Source: Bacillota bacterium
Lineage (GTDB): Bacteria > Bacillota > Clostridia > Christensenellales > Aristaeellaceae
Length of the DNA: 22,127 bases
Assembly: GCA_023460055.1 (NCBI GenBank)
Contig: JAEWRJ010000202.1
Span: 1-22,127 of the forward strand
Direction: 5' to 3'
The position numbers and the translations under genes are program-made. Below, piece by piece: positions 7,630 through 15,180 of this stretch; within the stretch, counting starts at the first letter, position 1; the number at the start of each line of letters is the position of its first letter. The notes under the pieces were generated by a model. That model saw nothing but the letters and a program-made list of their open reading frames with translations, ran no database searches and was not told the DNA's origin.

Positions 7630-8265
7630 TTATTGCACAACTCTCGTTATCTTTCCGTGAAGAAACTCGAATATCATGTCACATGCGCGCGAAATATCCC
7701 CCGCGCTGTGACTAGCCAGCAGGATGGTTTTTCCCTGCGCCTTCAGGCTCTGCAGCAGCTCATGTATATCCGCCTGCCCCTGCTTGTCCAGGCCATTGAA
7801 AGGCTCATCCAGTATCAGGATATCCGGGTCTTCCATGATGGCCTGGGCGATGGCCAGGCGCTGGGTCATGCCAAGGGAGTATTTTCCTACGTGCTTTTTG
7901 CTGTCCGGGTCCAGGCCGACCAAGCGGATCACCTCGTCGATACGCCGCTTATCGGCCTTGCCGCTGATATCCGCCAGCAGGGCCAGGTTTTGCCGGGCGC
8001 TGTAATGGTTCAAAAAGCCGGAGTTTTCGATGATGACGCCGGTGGACGGCGCGAAATCTACATCTTTGCCGATCACTTGATCAAGAACTGTGACTCGCCC
8101 CTCTGTGGGTTTCGTAAAACCGCATATACAGCGCATCAGCGTGGTTTTTCCGCAGCCATTCTCACCGACCAGGCCGGAGATGGTGCCCGGATGGAGCGTC
8201 AGATCAACCTGCTCAAAAATAGTGGCCTCGCCGTATCGTTTTGTCAGTTTTTCTATCAGTATCAT
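7630..8265 (-). CDS. ABC transporter ATPase, BcrA/LanF-like (unit A)
   Basis: A 211-aa nucleotide-binding subunit. Walker A is GENGCGKT (residues 34-41), the signature is YSLGMTQ (129-135), Walker B is ILILDE (149-154) and the switch histidine is H186. As in the unit B ATPase, the Q-loop position carries glutamate (GVIIENSGF, E80), the E-loop form known from lantibiotic-immunity ATPases. The ATG at 8265 overlaps the stop of permease B as ATGA, so the two are translationally coupled. It is the last gene of unit A. Base composition here is much more GC-rich than in the unit B ATPase, although the proteins are clearly homologous, so the two sets have probably evolved in different genomes or separated long ago. 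Confidence 0.9.
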   Translation of the reverse strand: MILIEKLTKRYGEATIFEQVDLTLHPGTISGLVGENGCGKTTLMRCICGFTKPTEGRVTVLDQVIGKDVDFAPSTGVIIENSGFLNHYSARQNLALLADISGKADKRRIDEVIRLVGLDPDSKKHVGKYSLGMTQRLAIAQAIMEDPDILILDEPFNGLDKQGQADIHELLQSLKAQGKTILLASHSAGDISRACDMIFEFLHGKITRVVQ

Positions 8266-9119
8266 GCCGCTGTGTCCTTTCGTGTGAATCGCATGTCCAT
8301 CTTCTTGGTGATGATCACCATGCCGCCGATCAGCAGGGCATCAATGGCCGCGTAAATCAGCAGCGCAACCGGTACGGTGCTCAGCTCCTGCCCCGGATAC
8401 ACAGCGCCGATATTGGCCAGGGTGGCATAATTGGTCGGGATAAGCGCCCGCAGCCAGGGGGGAAAGCTTTCCCAGGTCAATGTGATGGCCAGCATAAGGA
8501 TGGACACATAGATGATCAGGCCTATATTGGGCTTACCCGCCAGCGAAAAAAGCAGAATGACCAGCACCATCGTAAACCAGAACGCGAACAGCATGGCAAA
8601 CGCCAGCAGGTTTGCCCGCAAGGGAGAAATCACGCGGATAAAATCGGGAACGAACTCAGGCCCATACATCAGGCCGGGATCGCTGCTGACCATGCTCCAT
8701 CCGTGGCCGGGGGTCAGGTAAGGAAGCGTCAAGGCCATGCTCAGCAGGCTCAGCATACCGATCATCAACAGGGGGATGAAGGCGCAGAATAGTATTTGCG
8801 CGCGCAGCCATTTCAGGCGGGTCGTGCGCATCAGCATGTTTAGCTGAGCGGGGATACGCCTGGGGATCTCTGACACCATGATCAAAAAGTAGGCGCTGAT
8901 CATCAGCAGGTTGCCGAACGCGCGGGACAGGTAAACATACAGCGCCTCGCCCGCGTGGGCTGTGAGGGAATAGATAGAGAGGGTCCTTTCAAAGTCTTTT
9001 CCGTTGATATACCCCAATAATATGATGATGAGGATCATGATGACCGTGCGCGGCGAGTGGATCCAGTCGCTTATCTGCCCGCGTATCAAGGCCCGCATGG
9101 AGCGCAGATGTTCACGCAT
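8262..9119 (-). CDS. ABC transporter permease B (unit A)
   Basis: A longer frame from 9182 exists, but the ATG at 9119 has AGGAGGAGG upstream and overlaps the end of permease A by eight bases (ATGCGTGA), so I take that start, giving 285 aa. This matches the 284 aa of permease B' in unit B. About six hydrophobic segments are visible, the first near residues 25-38 (VIMILIIILLGYI). The region LTAHAGEALYVYL and the following loop with many arginines (SEIPRRI, RTTRLKW) correspond to similar regions of permease B'. It forms a one-ATPase, two-permease transporter with its neighbours. The substrate is not readable from sequence. Confidence 0.84.
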   Translation of the reverse strand: MREHLRSMRALIRGQISDWIHSPRTVIMILIIILLGYINGKDFERTLSIYSLTAHAGEALYVYLSRAFGNLLMISAYFLIMVSEIPRRIPAQLNMLMRTTRLKWLRAQILFCAFIPLLMIGMLSLLSMALTLPYLTPGHGWSMVSSDPGLMYGPEFVPDFIRVISPLRANLLAFAMLFAFWFTMVLVILLFSLAGKPNIGLIIYVSILMLAITLTWESFPPWLRALIPTNYATLANIGAVYPGQELSTVPVALLIYAAIDALLIGGMVIITKKMDMRFTRKDTAA

Positions 9120-9903
9120 AGCAGGCCCTCCTCCTGATCCCGGCATAATATACGATGAGGCTGAGAACGAGAAGCACGCCATAGGCGATCAGCGCCTGCT
9201 TCACCCTTTCCGGCGTCTGCCCGTCATTGAATAAGGTGGCAGGGCTGATCAGGCGGACGCCGGTCAGGTGAAAGCTGAGGCTGCCGGACCACAGCTGATA
9301 GATACAAGCGGGAATGGTGACGGCCAGCAGTTTGTCGGGCACCCAGACGGCGGCAGCCAGGGCAACGATAGACCATACCCCGGCTGAAAGGGCAAGCCCC
9401 AGTGTAATATGCAGATAGATCGGCAGCGCGTGCGCGACGGACACCCAGGCGAAGAACAAGGTATCTTCCATGAAAGGCACTTCGTGATTAGGGTAGGCGA
9501 TGGGGTCATAAGGCAAGGCCAGCAGGTTCCACAGCAGGAAGTGGATGGCAAAGGCCCCGCCAATGGCGGCGGCAGCGGCCAGGAAGCTGACGAAAGCCTT
9601 GCGCGCCGTGTAGCTGCCGACGGAGCCGCGCAAAACGCTCCAGCGCATGATGCCCGAGCGCAGGTCATCCACCTGGCTGATGGCATGAGTTGTGGGCGAA
9701 CAGAAGGGCTGCAGCAGAATTGCTCCGCCGAAGAAGATGCCGCCCAGGCTGAGCGTCAGCGCGCTTTCCCTAAGTTCCAAGGGTTCGTTTGCCAGATTAT
9801 TAAGATATACGGGCAAAGCGTAACCCTGCAGGGTCAGAAAGAAGACAAGGGTGGAGAGAAAGAACATGGGGGAGGTAAAGGCGCGCTTCAGTTCCTTTCT
9901 CAT
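9112..9903 (-). CDS. ABC transporter permease A (unit A)
   Basis: A 263-aa membrane protein starting MRKELKRAF with about six hydrophobic segments. Its ATG at 9903 overlaps the stop of the preceding secreted paralogue as ATGA; GGGTGG lies six bases upstream. The cytoplasmic loop around residues 75-100 (SQVDDLRSGIMRWSVLRGSV) matches in position the loop of permease A' in unit B, so I call them counterparts. The first codons, ATGAGAAAGGAA, recur at the junctions in front of the second and third secreted paralogues (11033 and 12166). There they appear to be a leftover of this gene's start copied by tandem duplication. Confidence 0.84.
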   Translation of the reverse strand: MRKELKRAFTSPMFFLSTLVFFLTLQGYALPVYLNNLANEPLELRESALTLSLGGIFFGGAILLQPFCSPTTHAISQVDDLRSGIMRWSVLRGSVGSYTARKAFVSFLAAAAAIGGAFAIHFLLWNLLALPYDPIAYPNHEVPFMEDTLFFAWVSVAHALPIYLHITLGLALSAGVWSIVALAAAVWVPDKLLAVTIPACIYQLWSGSLSFHLTGVRLISPATLFNDGQTPERVKQALIAYGVLLVLSLIVYYAGIRRRACYA

Positions 9904-11012
9904 GGCTGGCCACCCGCTTCTTCCCAGGAGATGAATCCCGGGTAATCGGATGCTTCACGCCGGTTATCGAATCTGTCGATCACCTTGCCCGTTTGTGCAT
10001 TGAAAAGTACGGTTTTATATTCTGTCATGGAGCGCTCTTCCACGTCCATGCCGGTATAGTCGCGCAGCTCTTTGGTGGGGCTGTTCACATAATGGCATCT
10101 GACTGCCCACACGGGCAGTGCATAGAACACAGCGGACTGTATCCATTCATAGCCCGGTTTTCTGGATGCGCCAGGCTCGTTATAGAGTGCAAACCCCAGT
10201 TCCACATCAAATATTTTGCGGATATGACCTGCCATGATCTCCTGCTCTATGCTCCTCTGGATCAGGGAGTAATACTGCAGAGGAACATCCTCAGCTAAAG
10301 TATTGATCAAACGAAGTTTATTGCCGTTGATATTAATGGACTCGAAGTCTCGTATTTGAAACATTATATGGATAGCCAGACGATGGGCATCATCCCTTGG
10401 CTCATCTACACCATCCAACACATGACCCAAAATAGGGATATCAGCTTCTTTCTGCATCAATAAAAAGGTATAACCTTCAGGGAGGAGCACCTTACCGGTT
10501 CTTTTGCTTTTTGTCTGATTAACTCGCAATTCGTATGGCCTATCATAGTGCCACTCACCGTAGCCACTGATACTTATGACTTGATTTAAATAGTCGATGG
10601 CTTCTCCAATGGTCAGGTCATTATGCTCTGCATAGGCTTTGCTGAAATCAAAGGGAGGATAGTGTATGAAAGTTTGGGTGTCCCCTTTCACTTCGCGTTC
10701 TGCTCGGGAGTAGTCATCCAAGCTGATATTGAAAAGCAAGCTTTCATGCATTCCGCTTGTCCATTCCCTTCCCAATCCAGATACATCAGGGACAGTAAAG
10801 TCTGGAATCATCTTTAGTATGGGAAAAGACTCTGTCATTGGTACATAGGGTAGTACATCCACGCTGACATCACGCCATGTAGTATGATAGGTTTGAGTCC
10901 ACCGGCCAGGAGGGCTCTCATTCAACTGCTTGAGGCTGGTCATGCTATCCGCTTGCCCGGTCTGGGGCAACAGCAGACAGATCAACAGGATCAGAGAACA
11001 TATATGCTTCAT
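9900..11012 (-). CDS. Secreted paralogue 3 of the tandem family (370 aa)
   Basis: I choose the ATG at 11012, which begins a good signal peptide (MKHICSLILLICLLLPQTGQ, cleavage before DSM) with GGAAG eight bases upstream. An in-frame ATG at 11033 that overlaps the previous stop as ATGA would add seven residues. The mature protein has no lipobox cysteine. Conserved blocks shared with its two neighbours are HYPPFDFSKAYAEHN, LPEGYTF, IPILGHVLDGVD, GHIRKIFDVELGFALYNEPG, PVWAVRCHYV and FNAQTGKVIDRFDN, ending in SDYPGFISWEEAGG. The NAQTGKVI ending resembles the last strand of YycI/PepSY-type exported proteins. It sits directly before the permeases of unit A. Likely an extracellular helper or sensor for that transporter; the activity is unknown. 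Confidence 0.82.
   Translation of the reverse strand: MKHICSLILLICLLLPQTGQADSMTSLKQLNESPPGRWTQTYHTTWRDVSVDVLPYVPMTESFPILKMIPDFTVPDVSGLGREWTSGMHESLLFNISLDDYSRAEREVKGDTQTFIHYPPFDFSKAYAEHNDLTIGEAIDYLNQVISISGYGEWHYDRPYELRVNQTKSKRTGKVLLPEGYTFLLMQKEADIPILGHVLDGVDEPRDDAHRLAIHIMFQIRDFESININGNKLRLINTLAEDVPLQYYSLIQRSIEQEIMAGHIRKIFDVELGFALYNEPGASRKPGYEWIQSAVFYALPVWAVRCHYVNSPTKELRDYTGMDVEERSMTEYKTVLFNAQTGKVIDRFDNRREASDYPGFISWEEAGGQP
9952..9995. repeat. 44-base perfect direct repeat, copy 1
   Basis: These 44 bases are identical to 12215-12258. Both lie in the C-terminal coding part of secreted paralogues 3 and 1, over the region for TGKVIDRFDNRREAS. The middle paralogue has diverged here. The two copies lie 2263 bases apart in the same orientation and could support recombination that removes about two genes, or gene conversion between the outer copies. 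Confidence 0.85.
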
Positions 11013-11029
11013 GACGCTTACTTCCTTTC

Positions 11030-12145
11030 TCATGGCCGGCCGCCCGCTTCTTCCCAGGAGATGAAGCCTGGGTAATCAGCTGCATCGGTGCGGTTATTTT
11101 TTCTGTCGATTACTTTTCCCGTCTGGGCGTTAATCAGGACAGTTTTGTATTCCATCACAGCGCGTTCCTTTACATCCCAGCCTGAATAGTCGCGCAGTTC
11201 TTTTGCCGGGCTGTCCACATAATGGCAGTTCACGGCCCATACCGGCAGGGCATAGAATACCGCATCCTTGATCCAGGATAAATCTGGCACAGTCCTTATT
11301 GCTCCGGGTTCATTATAAAGAGCATAACCCAGCTCTACATCGAATATCTTACGGATATGACCGTCTTCTATCTCTTTTTCGATACTTTCCTTGATAGTAG
11401 AAAAGTTCATCAATGGGATGTCCTTATCAATTGTGGAAATCGTTGTTACTTTTCGTCCGCCGATGTAGATTGCCTCAAACGTCCGAACCTGATACATAGT
11501 AAATGGAGAATAACTGATATATCCATCGCTATAACCATCGATGCCATCGAACATATGGCCCAATACTGGTATGTTGTTAAGCTTTTGTAGAAAGAAAAAT
11601 GTATATCCTTCAGGTATCAATACCGCGCCAGTTTTCTTACTGGTTGTTAGATTAACATGAAGTTCTTTGGGCCATTCATGCCGCCATTCTCCATAACCAA
11701 CTACATTCATGATTTCAGAAAATTTATTTATAGCTTCATTCGGCGTCAGCAGGTTGTTATGCGCGTAGACTTGCGCGCTATCAAAAGGAGGATAATAGTT
11801 AAATGTTGTCGTGTTTCCCTTCGCTTCATTTTCATCCCTATCGTAATCAGCGAGACTAAGTGTAAAATGACAGATATCTTCAACTTTACTACTCCATGAA
11901 CTTCCAAGAATAGAAACATCAGGAACACGCATGTCAAACATGACTTTATCTACGGGGAAAGAATCGACATCCGGAACAAAAGGGGAGACACTGACATTGA
12001 TTTCCCGACCTTTAGCCTGGTATGTTTGATTCCATTGTTCTGGTATCTGCTCACGCAGCTGCCGGATGCTGATCATGCTGTCCGCTTGCCCTGCCGAGGG
12101 GAGCAACAGACAGATCAACAGGGTCAGAGAACATATATACTTCAT
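11030..12145 (-). CDS. Secreted paralogue 2 of the tandem family (371 aa)
   Basis: The frame is open from 12190, but the ATG at 12145 begins the signal peptide MKYICSLTLLICLLLPSAGQ with AAGGA ten bases upstream. The ATG at 12166 overlaps the previous stop as ATGA and is the next best choice. This is the most diverged of the three tandem copies. Its middle (about residues 60-250, 11400-11960) is visibly AT-rich compared with its ends and differs most from the neighbours, while the signal peptide and the final 110 residues remain close (GHIRKIFDVELGYALYNEPG, PVWAVNCHYV, INAQTGKVIDRKNN, DYPGFISWEEAGG). The AT-rich middle flanked by family-like ends suggests gene conversion or replacement of the central part. 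Function is unknown, as for its neighbours. Confidence 0.82.
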   Translation of the reverse strand: MKYICSLTLLICLLLPSAGQADSMISIRQLREQIPEQWNQTYQAKGREINVSVSPFVPDVDSFPVDKVMFDMRVPDVSILGSSWSSKVEDICHFTLSLADYDRDENEAKGNTTTFNYYPPFDSAQVYAHNNLLTPNEAINKFSEIMNVVGYGEWRHEWPKELHVNLTTSKKTGAVLIPEGYTFFFLQKLNNIPVLGHMFDGIDGYSDGYISYSPFTMYQVRTFEAIYIGGRKVTTISTIDKDIPLMNFSTIKESIEKEIEDGHIRKIFDVELGYALYNEPGAIRTVPDLSWIKDAVFYALPVWAVNCHYVDSPAKELRDYSGWDVKERAVMEYKTVLINAQTGKVIDRKNNRTDAADYPGFISWEEAGGRP

Positions 12146-12162
12146 GACGCTTATTTCCTTTC

Positions 12163-13293
12163 TCATGGCCTGCCGCCCGCTTCTTCCCATGAAATGAAAC
12201 CGGGATAGTCCGAGGCTTCACGCCGGTTATCGAATCTGTCGATCACCTTGCCCGTTTGCGCGTTGATGAAAAGAGTCTTGTACTCCATCACAGAGCGCTC
12301 ATGCACATCCAGACCTGAGTAATCCCTTAGTTCCTTGGTGGGGCTGTTTACATAATGACACCGCACTGCCCACACCGGCAGGCCGTAGAACACTGCGGTC
12401 TTCATCCATTCTGCGCTTCCAAATGTCATGGTAGCACCGGGTTCATTATAGAGTGCATAGCCTAACTCTACATCGAATATTTTGCGGATATGACCAGCCA
12501 TGATCTGCTGTTCTATGCTCTTCTGAATTAAGGAAAAGTCCAATAACGGCACGTCATCCTCAAGCATATCGGTTTGACGAACCATTTGCCCCCAAATATC
12601 GATCGCCTTGAAGTCGCGCACCTTATATACCATTTCGATATGCATACGAGGTGCTTTGTCCCCTGGATCATCCACGCCGTGTAATACATGGCCAAGGATG
12701 GGAATGCCGCCCATTTCTTGCAACAAGAAAAATGTATAACCTTCTGGCAGCAGAACCTCCCCGTTCTTTTTGCTTGTTGTAAGATTGGCTTGCAATTCTT
12801 TAGGCATATCATAACGCCATTCTCCATGGCCTACAGTGTTCATGATATTTTTCAAAAAGCTGATAGCCTCACCAATAGTCAACTCATTATGCTCAGCATA
12901 GGCCTTGCTGAAATTAAACGGAGGATAGTACAGGAGCGTTTGAGTGTTCCCTTTTGCTTCCATCTCTGCGCGGTTGTAGTCATTTAAACTGATATTGAAA
13001 GCGATACCATGTGGTATTCTGCTTGTCCATTCCCCGGTTAAGGAAGATACATCAGGAACGGAATAGTCAGGTATCAGTTTCAGGATGGGAAAAGCCTCTG
13101 CCTGCGGCACATAGGGCGCAACATCTACACTGACCTCACGCCATGTAGTCTGATAGGTTCGAGTCCATCGACTTGGAGGATGCTCATTCAGCTGCCGGAT
13201 GCTGATCATGCTGTCCGCTTGCCCGGCACAGGGAAGTAACAGACAGATCAATAGGATCAAGATAAGCCCCGGGATCGACAGTCTTTTGATCAT
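12163..13293 (-). CDS. Secreted paralogue 1 of the tandem family (376 aa)
   Basis: The ATG at 13293 is chosen because AAGGAG lies nine bases upstream; an earlier ATG at 13311 would add six residues that include that ribosome site. The signal peptide is MIKRLSIPGLILILLICLLL, with cleavage after PCAGQA. The cysteine in LLLPCAG is not in a proper lipobox and is Ser or Gln in the other two copies, so this is not a lipoprotein. Shared blocks are YYPPFNFSKAYAEHN, LPEGYTFFLLQ, IPILGHVLHGVD, GHIRKIFDVELGYALYNEPG, PVWAVRCHYV and INAQTGKVIDRFDN. It is the first copy after the anti-sigma gene, separated by about 50 bases with no visible promoter motif, so it is probably on the sigma transcript. Function is unknown. 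Confidence 0.82.
   Translation of the reverse strand: MIKRLSIPGLILILLICLLLPCAGQADSMISIRQLNEHPPSRWTRTYQTTWREVSVDVAPYVPQAEAFPILKLIPDYSVPDVSSLTGEWTSRIPHGIAFNISLNDYNRAEMEAKGNTQTLLYYPPFNFSKAYAEHNELTIGEAISFLKNIMNTVGHGEWRYDMPKELQANLTTSKKNGEVLLPEGYTFFLLQEMGGIPILGHVLHGVDDPGDKAPRMHIEMVYKVRDFKAIDIWGQMVRQTDMLEDDVPLLDFSLIQKSIEQQIMAGHIRKIFDVELGYALYNEPGATMTFGSAEWMKTAVFYGLPVWAVRCHYVNSPTKELRDYSGLDVHERSVMEYKTLFINAQTGKVIDRFDNRREASDYPGFISWEEAGGRP
12215..12258. repeat. 44-base perfect direct repeat, copy 2
   Basis: Identical to 9952-9995; see that entry. It lies in the C-terminal coding region of secreted paralogue 1. Confidence 0.85.
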
Positions 13294-13345
13294 CTCAGTG
13301 TTCTCCTTCATGTGCTTGGTCTCTTCTTCGCGGGATAGGGTTCTT

Positions 13346-14455
13346 CTATTCCGCCTTCACATGCGGAATGAGGATATAATCGTCCTTTACGCCGAAGCGC
13401 AGGGCGTCCGGGTAGGTTTCCAAGGGAACAAACTCATTGATGACGATGGATGTCACGGGCTTCGTGGAATCGACGATCTGATCCTCCCACTCGCCCTGAT
13501 CGTTTTGCGCCCAGGCGTGATTGCCGGTGAAGCCCGCCGCCCAGTCGGCCTTTGTAAGCGGGTTTTTCCCCTCGGCGTCGGTCAATTTTGCCTCGTCCAT
13601 CCAGGTCCATGTGGTATCGGCCACTTCCTCCATCGTGACGCCCGCGTCAAAGATCAGGTCAACGCTTAAATAAACGCGGATGGGCGTAAACAAGGCCTCC
13701 GTCACCCGGATCAGGTGGTTGCCGGCGCGCCGATCCGCCGGCAGTTTCAGGCTGTATACATCCTTCAGGCCGCCCTTATCCATGGTGAAGTCCAGCTCCT
13801 TGGGGCTGTCTTTATAACGGAAGGGCAGGCGCACCGAAAAGCGGTCGCTCAGCTGCGCGCCGCTCAGGTCAAACTGCACCCAGCTGATCACCTCGCCGGG
13901 GTTGGGCCCGGCCATGCTGTTTGAATATCCCAAGGGATAGACGCGCTGCCCATCCACCTCCGCCCAATCCATCGTTTGCCAGGAGATACCATCCTTGGCG
14001 GCCGCCGGAAAACCCTGATAGGATGCCTCGTCCATCAAAGTTTCGTCCGGAAAGCGCTCAGCCGCCTCCCTGTCGCGCACCGAGTAGGCCACGCGCAGGT
14101 ACTTGCCGTCGTACACGGCCTCCGTCACCGCCACATCCACATGCGGAAAGCTGTAGGAAGCCAGATCCTTTTGCAGCATATCCTCCGCCTGCGGCTGCAC
14201 ACGGGAAAGCTCCGGGTTATGCTGCCCCATCATCTTGAAAATGCCGAAGCCGTCCGTCAGCGCGAAGGCCGTCGCCGTCATCAACAGCAGGGCAAGGGCC
14301 AGGATCAGCCGAAGCGACATGCGGCCTGCCCCGCGGCGCGGGCCCTTGTTTTCCTTCATGCGCAAGCGCACCCGGCGCTTGATATCCTCCGTCATACACA
14401 GCGCGGCCAGCCTGGTATCGGCTTTTTGCGCGAAACAGTCCATGCGATCACTCAT
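13346..14455 (-). CDS. Membrane anti-sigma factor, DUF4179-like
   Basis: A 369-aa protein with a cytoplasmic N-terminus of about 45 residues (basic, with two cysteines), one membrane segment at about residues 46-66 (MSLRLILALALLLMTATAFA) and a large extracellular part of about 300 residues. This layout and the short spacer after the membrane segment fit the DUF4179 group of anti-sigma factors in Bacillota. The ATG at 14455 overlaps the stop of the sigma gene by eight bases (ATGAGTGA), the usual coupling of a sigma factor with its inhibitor. Inference: it holds the sigma factor at the membrane until an outside signal is received. The secreted paralogues encoded immediately downstream could be part of that sensing. 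The DUF assignment is by recognition of layout and is not verified. Confidence 0.8.
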   Translation of the reverse strand: MSDRMDCFAQKADTRLAALCMTEDIKRRVRLRMKENKGPRRGAGRMSLRLILALALLLMTATAFALTDGFGIFKMMGQHNPELSRVQPQAEDMLQKDLASYSFPHVDVAVTEAVYDGKYLRVAYSVRDREAAERFPDETLMDEASYQGFPAAAKDGISWQTMDWAEVDGQRVYPLGYSNSMAGPNPGEVISWVQFDLSGAQLSDRFSVRLPFRYKDSPKELDFTMDKGGLKDVYSLKLPADRRAGNHLIRVTEALFTPIRVYLSVDLIFDAGVTMEEVADTTWTWMDEAKLTDAEGKNPLTKADWAAGFTGNHAWAQNDQGEWEDQIVDSTKPVTSIVINEFVPLETYPDALRFGVKDDYILIPHVKAE

Positions 14456-14984
14456 CGTACCACTCCTTCAACTCGCCTTTCAGCTTCTCCCTGGCGCGGC
14501 GCAGCCTGGATGTGACGGTCGCCACAGGCACGCGCAGCATGCCCGCTATTTCCCGCACATGAAAGCCCTGGTAGTAGTGCAGCAACACCGCTTCCTTGTA
14601 TTTGGGGGAAAGGTTCATCACCTTTTCAATCACCGTGTCATCCTGATGGTCATCGGCCCCGGATATATTCGGTATGCTCTCCAAGGCCTGTGCCGAGGTT
14701 TCGAGGCGCAGGCGGCGCTTTCTCTGCGCGCTGCGGCAGCAGTTGATGGCAATGGCGCTCAGCCAGGTATATTCCTTGCTCTCCCCCCTGAACGTATGGT
14801 AGGAGCGGTGGGCGCGCCAGAACACCTCCTGCGCCGCGTCCTCCGCCAGGCCTCTGTCGCCCAGCATCATAAAACAAAGGCGAAGAATGCCGTCGCCGTG
14901 CTCTTCCATCATTCGCTCAATGGCCGCTTCCGCGCTTTCGGCCGGGCCAACCTCTGCCGCAAGCCTGTCTATTCCGGGTATCAA
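14448..14984 (-). CDS. ECF-type RNA polymerase sigma factor
   Basis: Region 2 is seen as GDGILRLCFMMLGDRGLAED, AAQEVFWRAHRSYHTF and YTWLSAIAINCCRSAQRKRR. Region 4 is seen as LSPKYKEAVLLHYYQGFH, REIAGMLRVPVATVTSRLRR and AREKLKGEL, a helix-turn-helix that reads the -35 box. There is no sigma 1.1 or region 3, so it is an ECF factor. The frame is open from 15044 (TTG), but I choose the TTG at 14984, which has GGGGGGAG eight bases upstream; this gives 178 aa, normal for the family. ATG at 14912 is an alternative with a poor ribosome site. The upstream motif P3 suggests autoregulation. The likely targets are unit A itself, unit B and the left-edge gene. Confidence 0.88.
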   Translation of the reverse strand: MIPGIDRLAAEVGPAESAEAAIERMMEEHGDGILRLCFMMLGDRGLAEDAAQEVFWRAHRSYHTFRGESKEYTWLSAIAINCCRSAQRKRRLRLETSAQALESIPNISGADDHQDDTVIEKVMNLSPKYKEAVLLHYYQGFHVREIAGMLRVPVATVTSRLRRAREKLKGELKEWYDE

Positions 14985-15027
14985 CAGCTTATCTCCCCCC
15001 TGCCAACCGGCTTTTTGTTCCTTCACA

Positions 15028-15062
15028 GTATATGACTCCGGCAATGGCCAAAATGTTGCGTG
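15028..15062 (-). promoter_or_regulatory. Possible autoregulatory ECF promoter P3 for unit A
   Basis: On the minus strand, GCAAC (15060-15056) followed by ATTTTGGC aligns with P2, and the downstream TATACTGTGAAGG aligns with the same spacing; by hand count 26 of 43 bases agree with P2. The -10 box is degenerate: at the expected place it reads CGGAGT instead of GTCACC, and a GTCATATA lies four bases further on. So the -35 match is strong and the -10 match weak. It lies about 50 bases ahead of the preferred sigma start. Confidence 0.45.
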
Positions 15063-15100
15063 GTATAAAAATATTTTTTTGATAGTAAGTCAAAAAGGGG

Positions 15101-15180
15101 CTATGGCTCGCACAGAGGCCACAGAGACACGGAGGCGGCGGGACAAGCCCGCCTTATCACAGAGAAAATTTATCTATTGA
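15101..15180. repeat. Degenerate ACAGAG/ACGGAG repeat with hairpin
   Basis: The roughly 330 bases between the sigma promoter and tnpA hold no gene I can support apart from the IS66 left end. This stretch has short repeated units (CACAGAGGCC, ACAGAGACACGGAGG, TCACAGAG) and a hairpin (GGCGGG at 15137-15142, CCCGCC at 15148-15153). It ends in an A/T-rich AAAATTTATCTATTG. A similar arrangement, ACGGAG units followed by an A/T-rich tail, occurs at 17945-18030. It is probably a dispersed intergenic repeat. Confidence 0.45.

Noticed and set aside
7585..8355. Plus-strand open frame opposite the unit A ATPase
   Set aside because: It lies over a gene with all ABC motifs, shows no domain of its own and crosses the start of the permease gene.
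12163..13293. Lipoprotein signal in secreted paralogue 1 (LLLPCAG)
   Set aside because: Proline directly before the cysteine does not fit a lipobox, and the cysteine is Ser or Gln in the other two copies.
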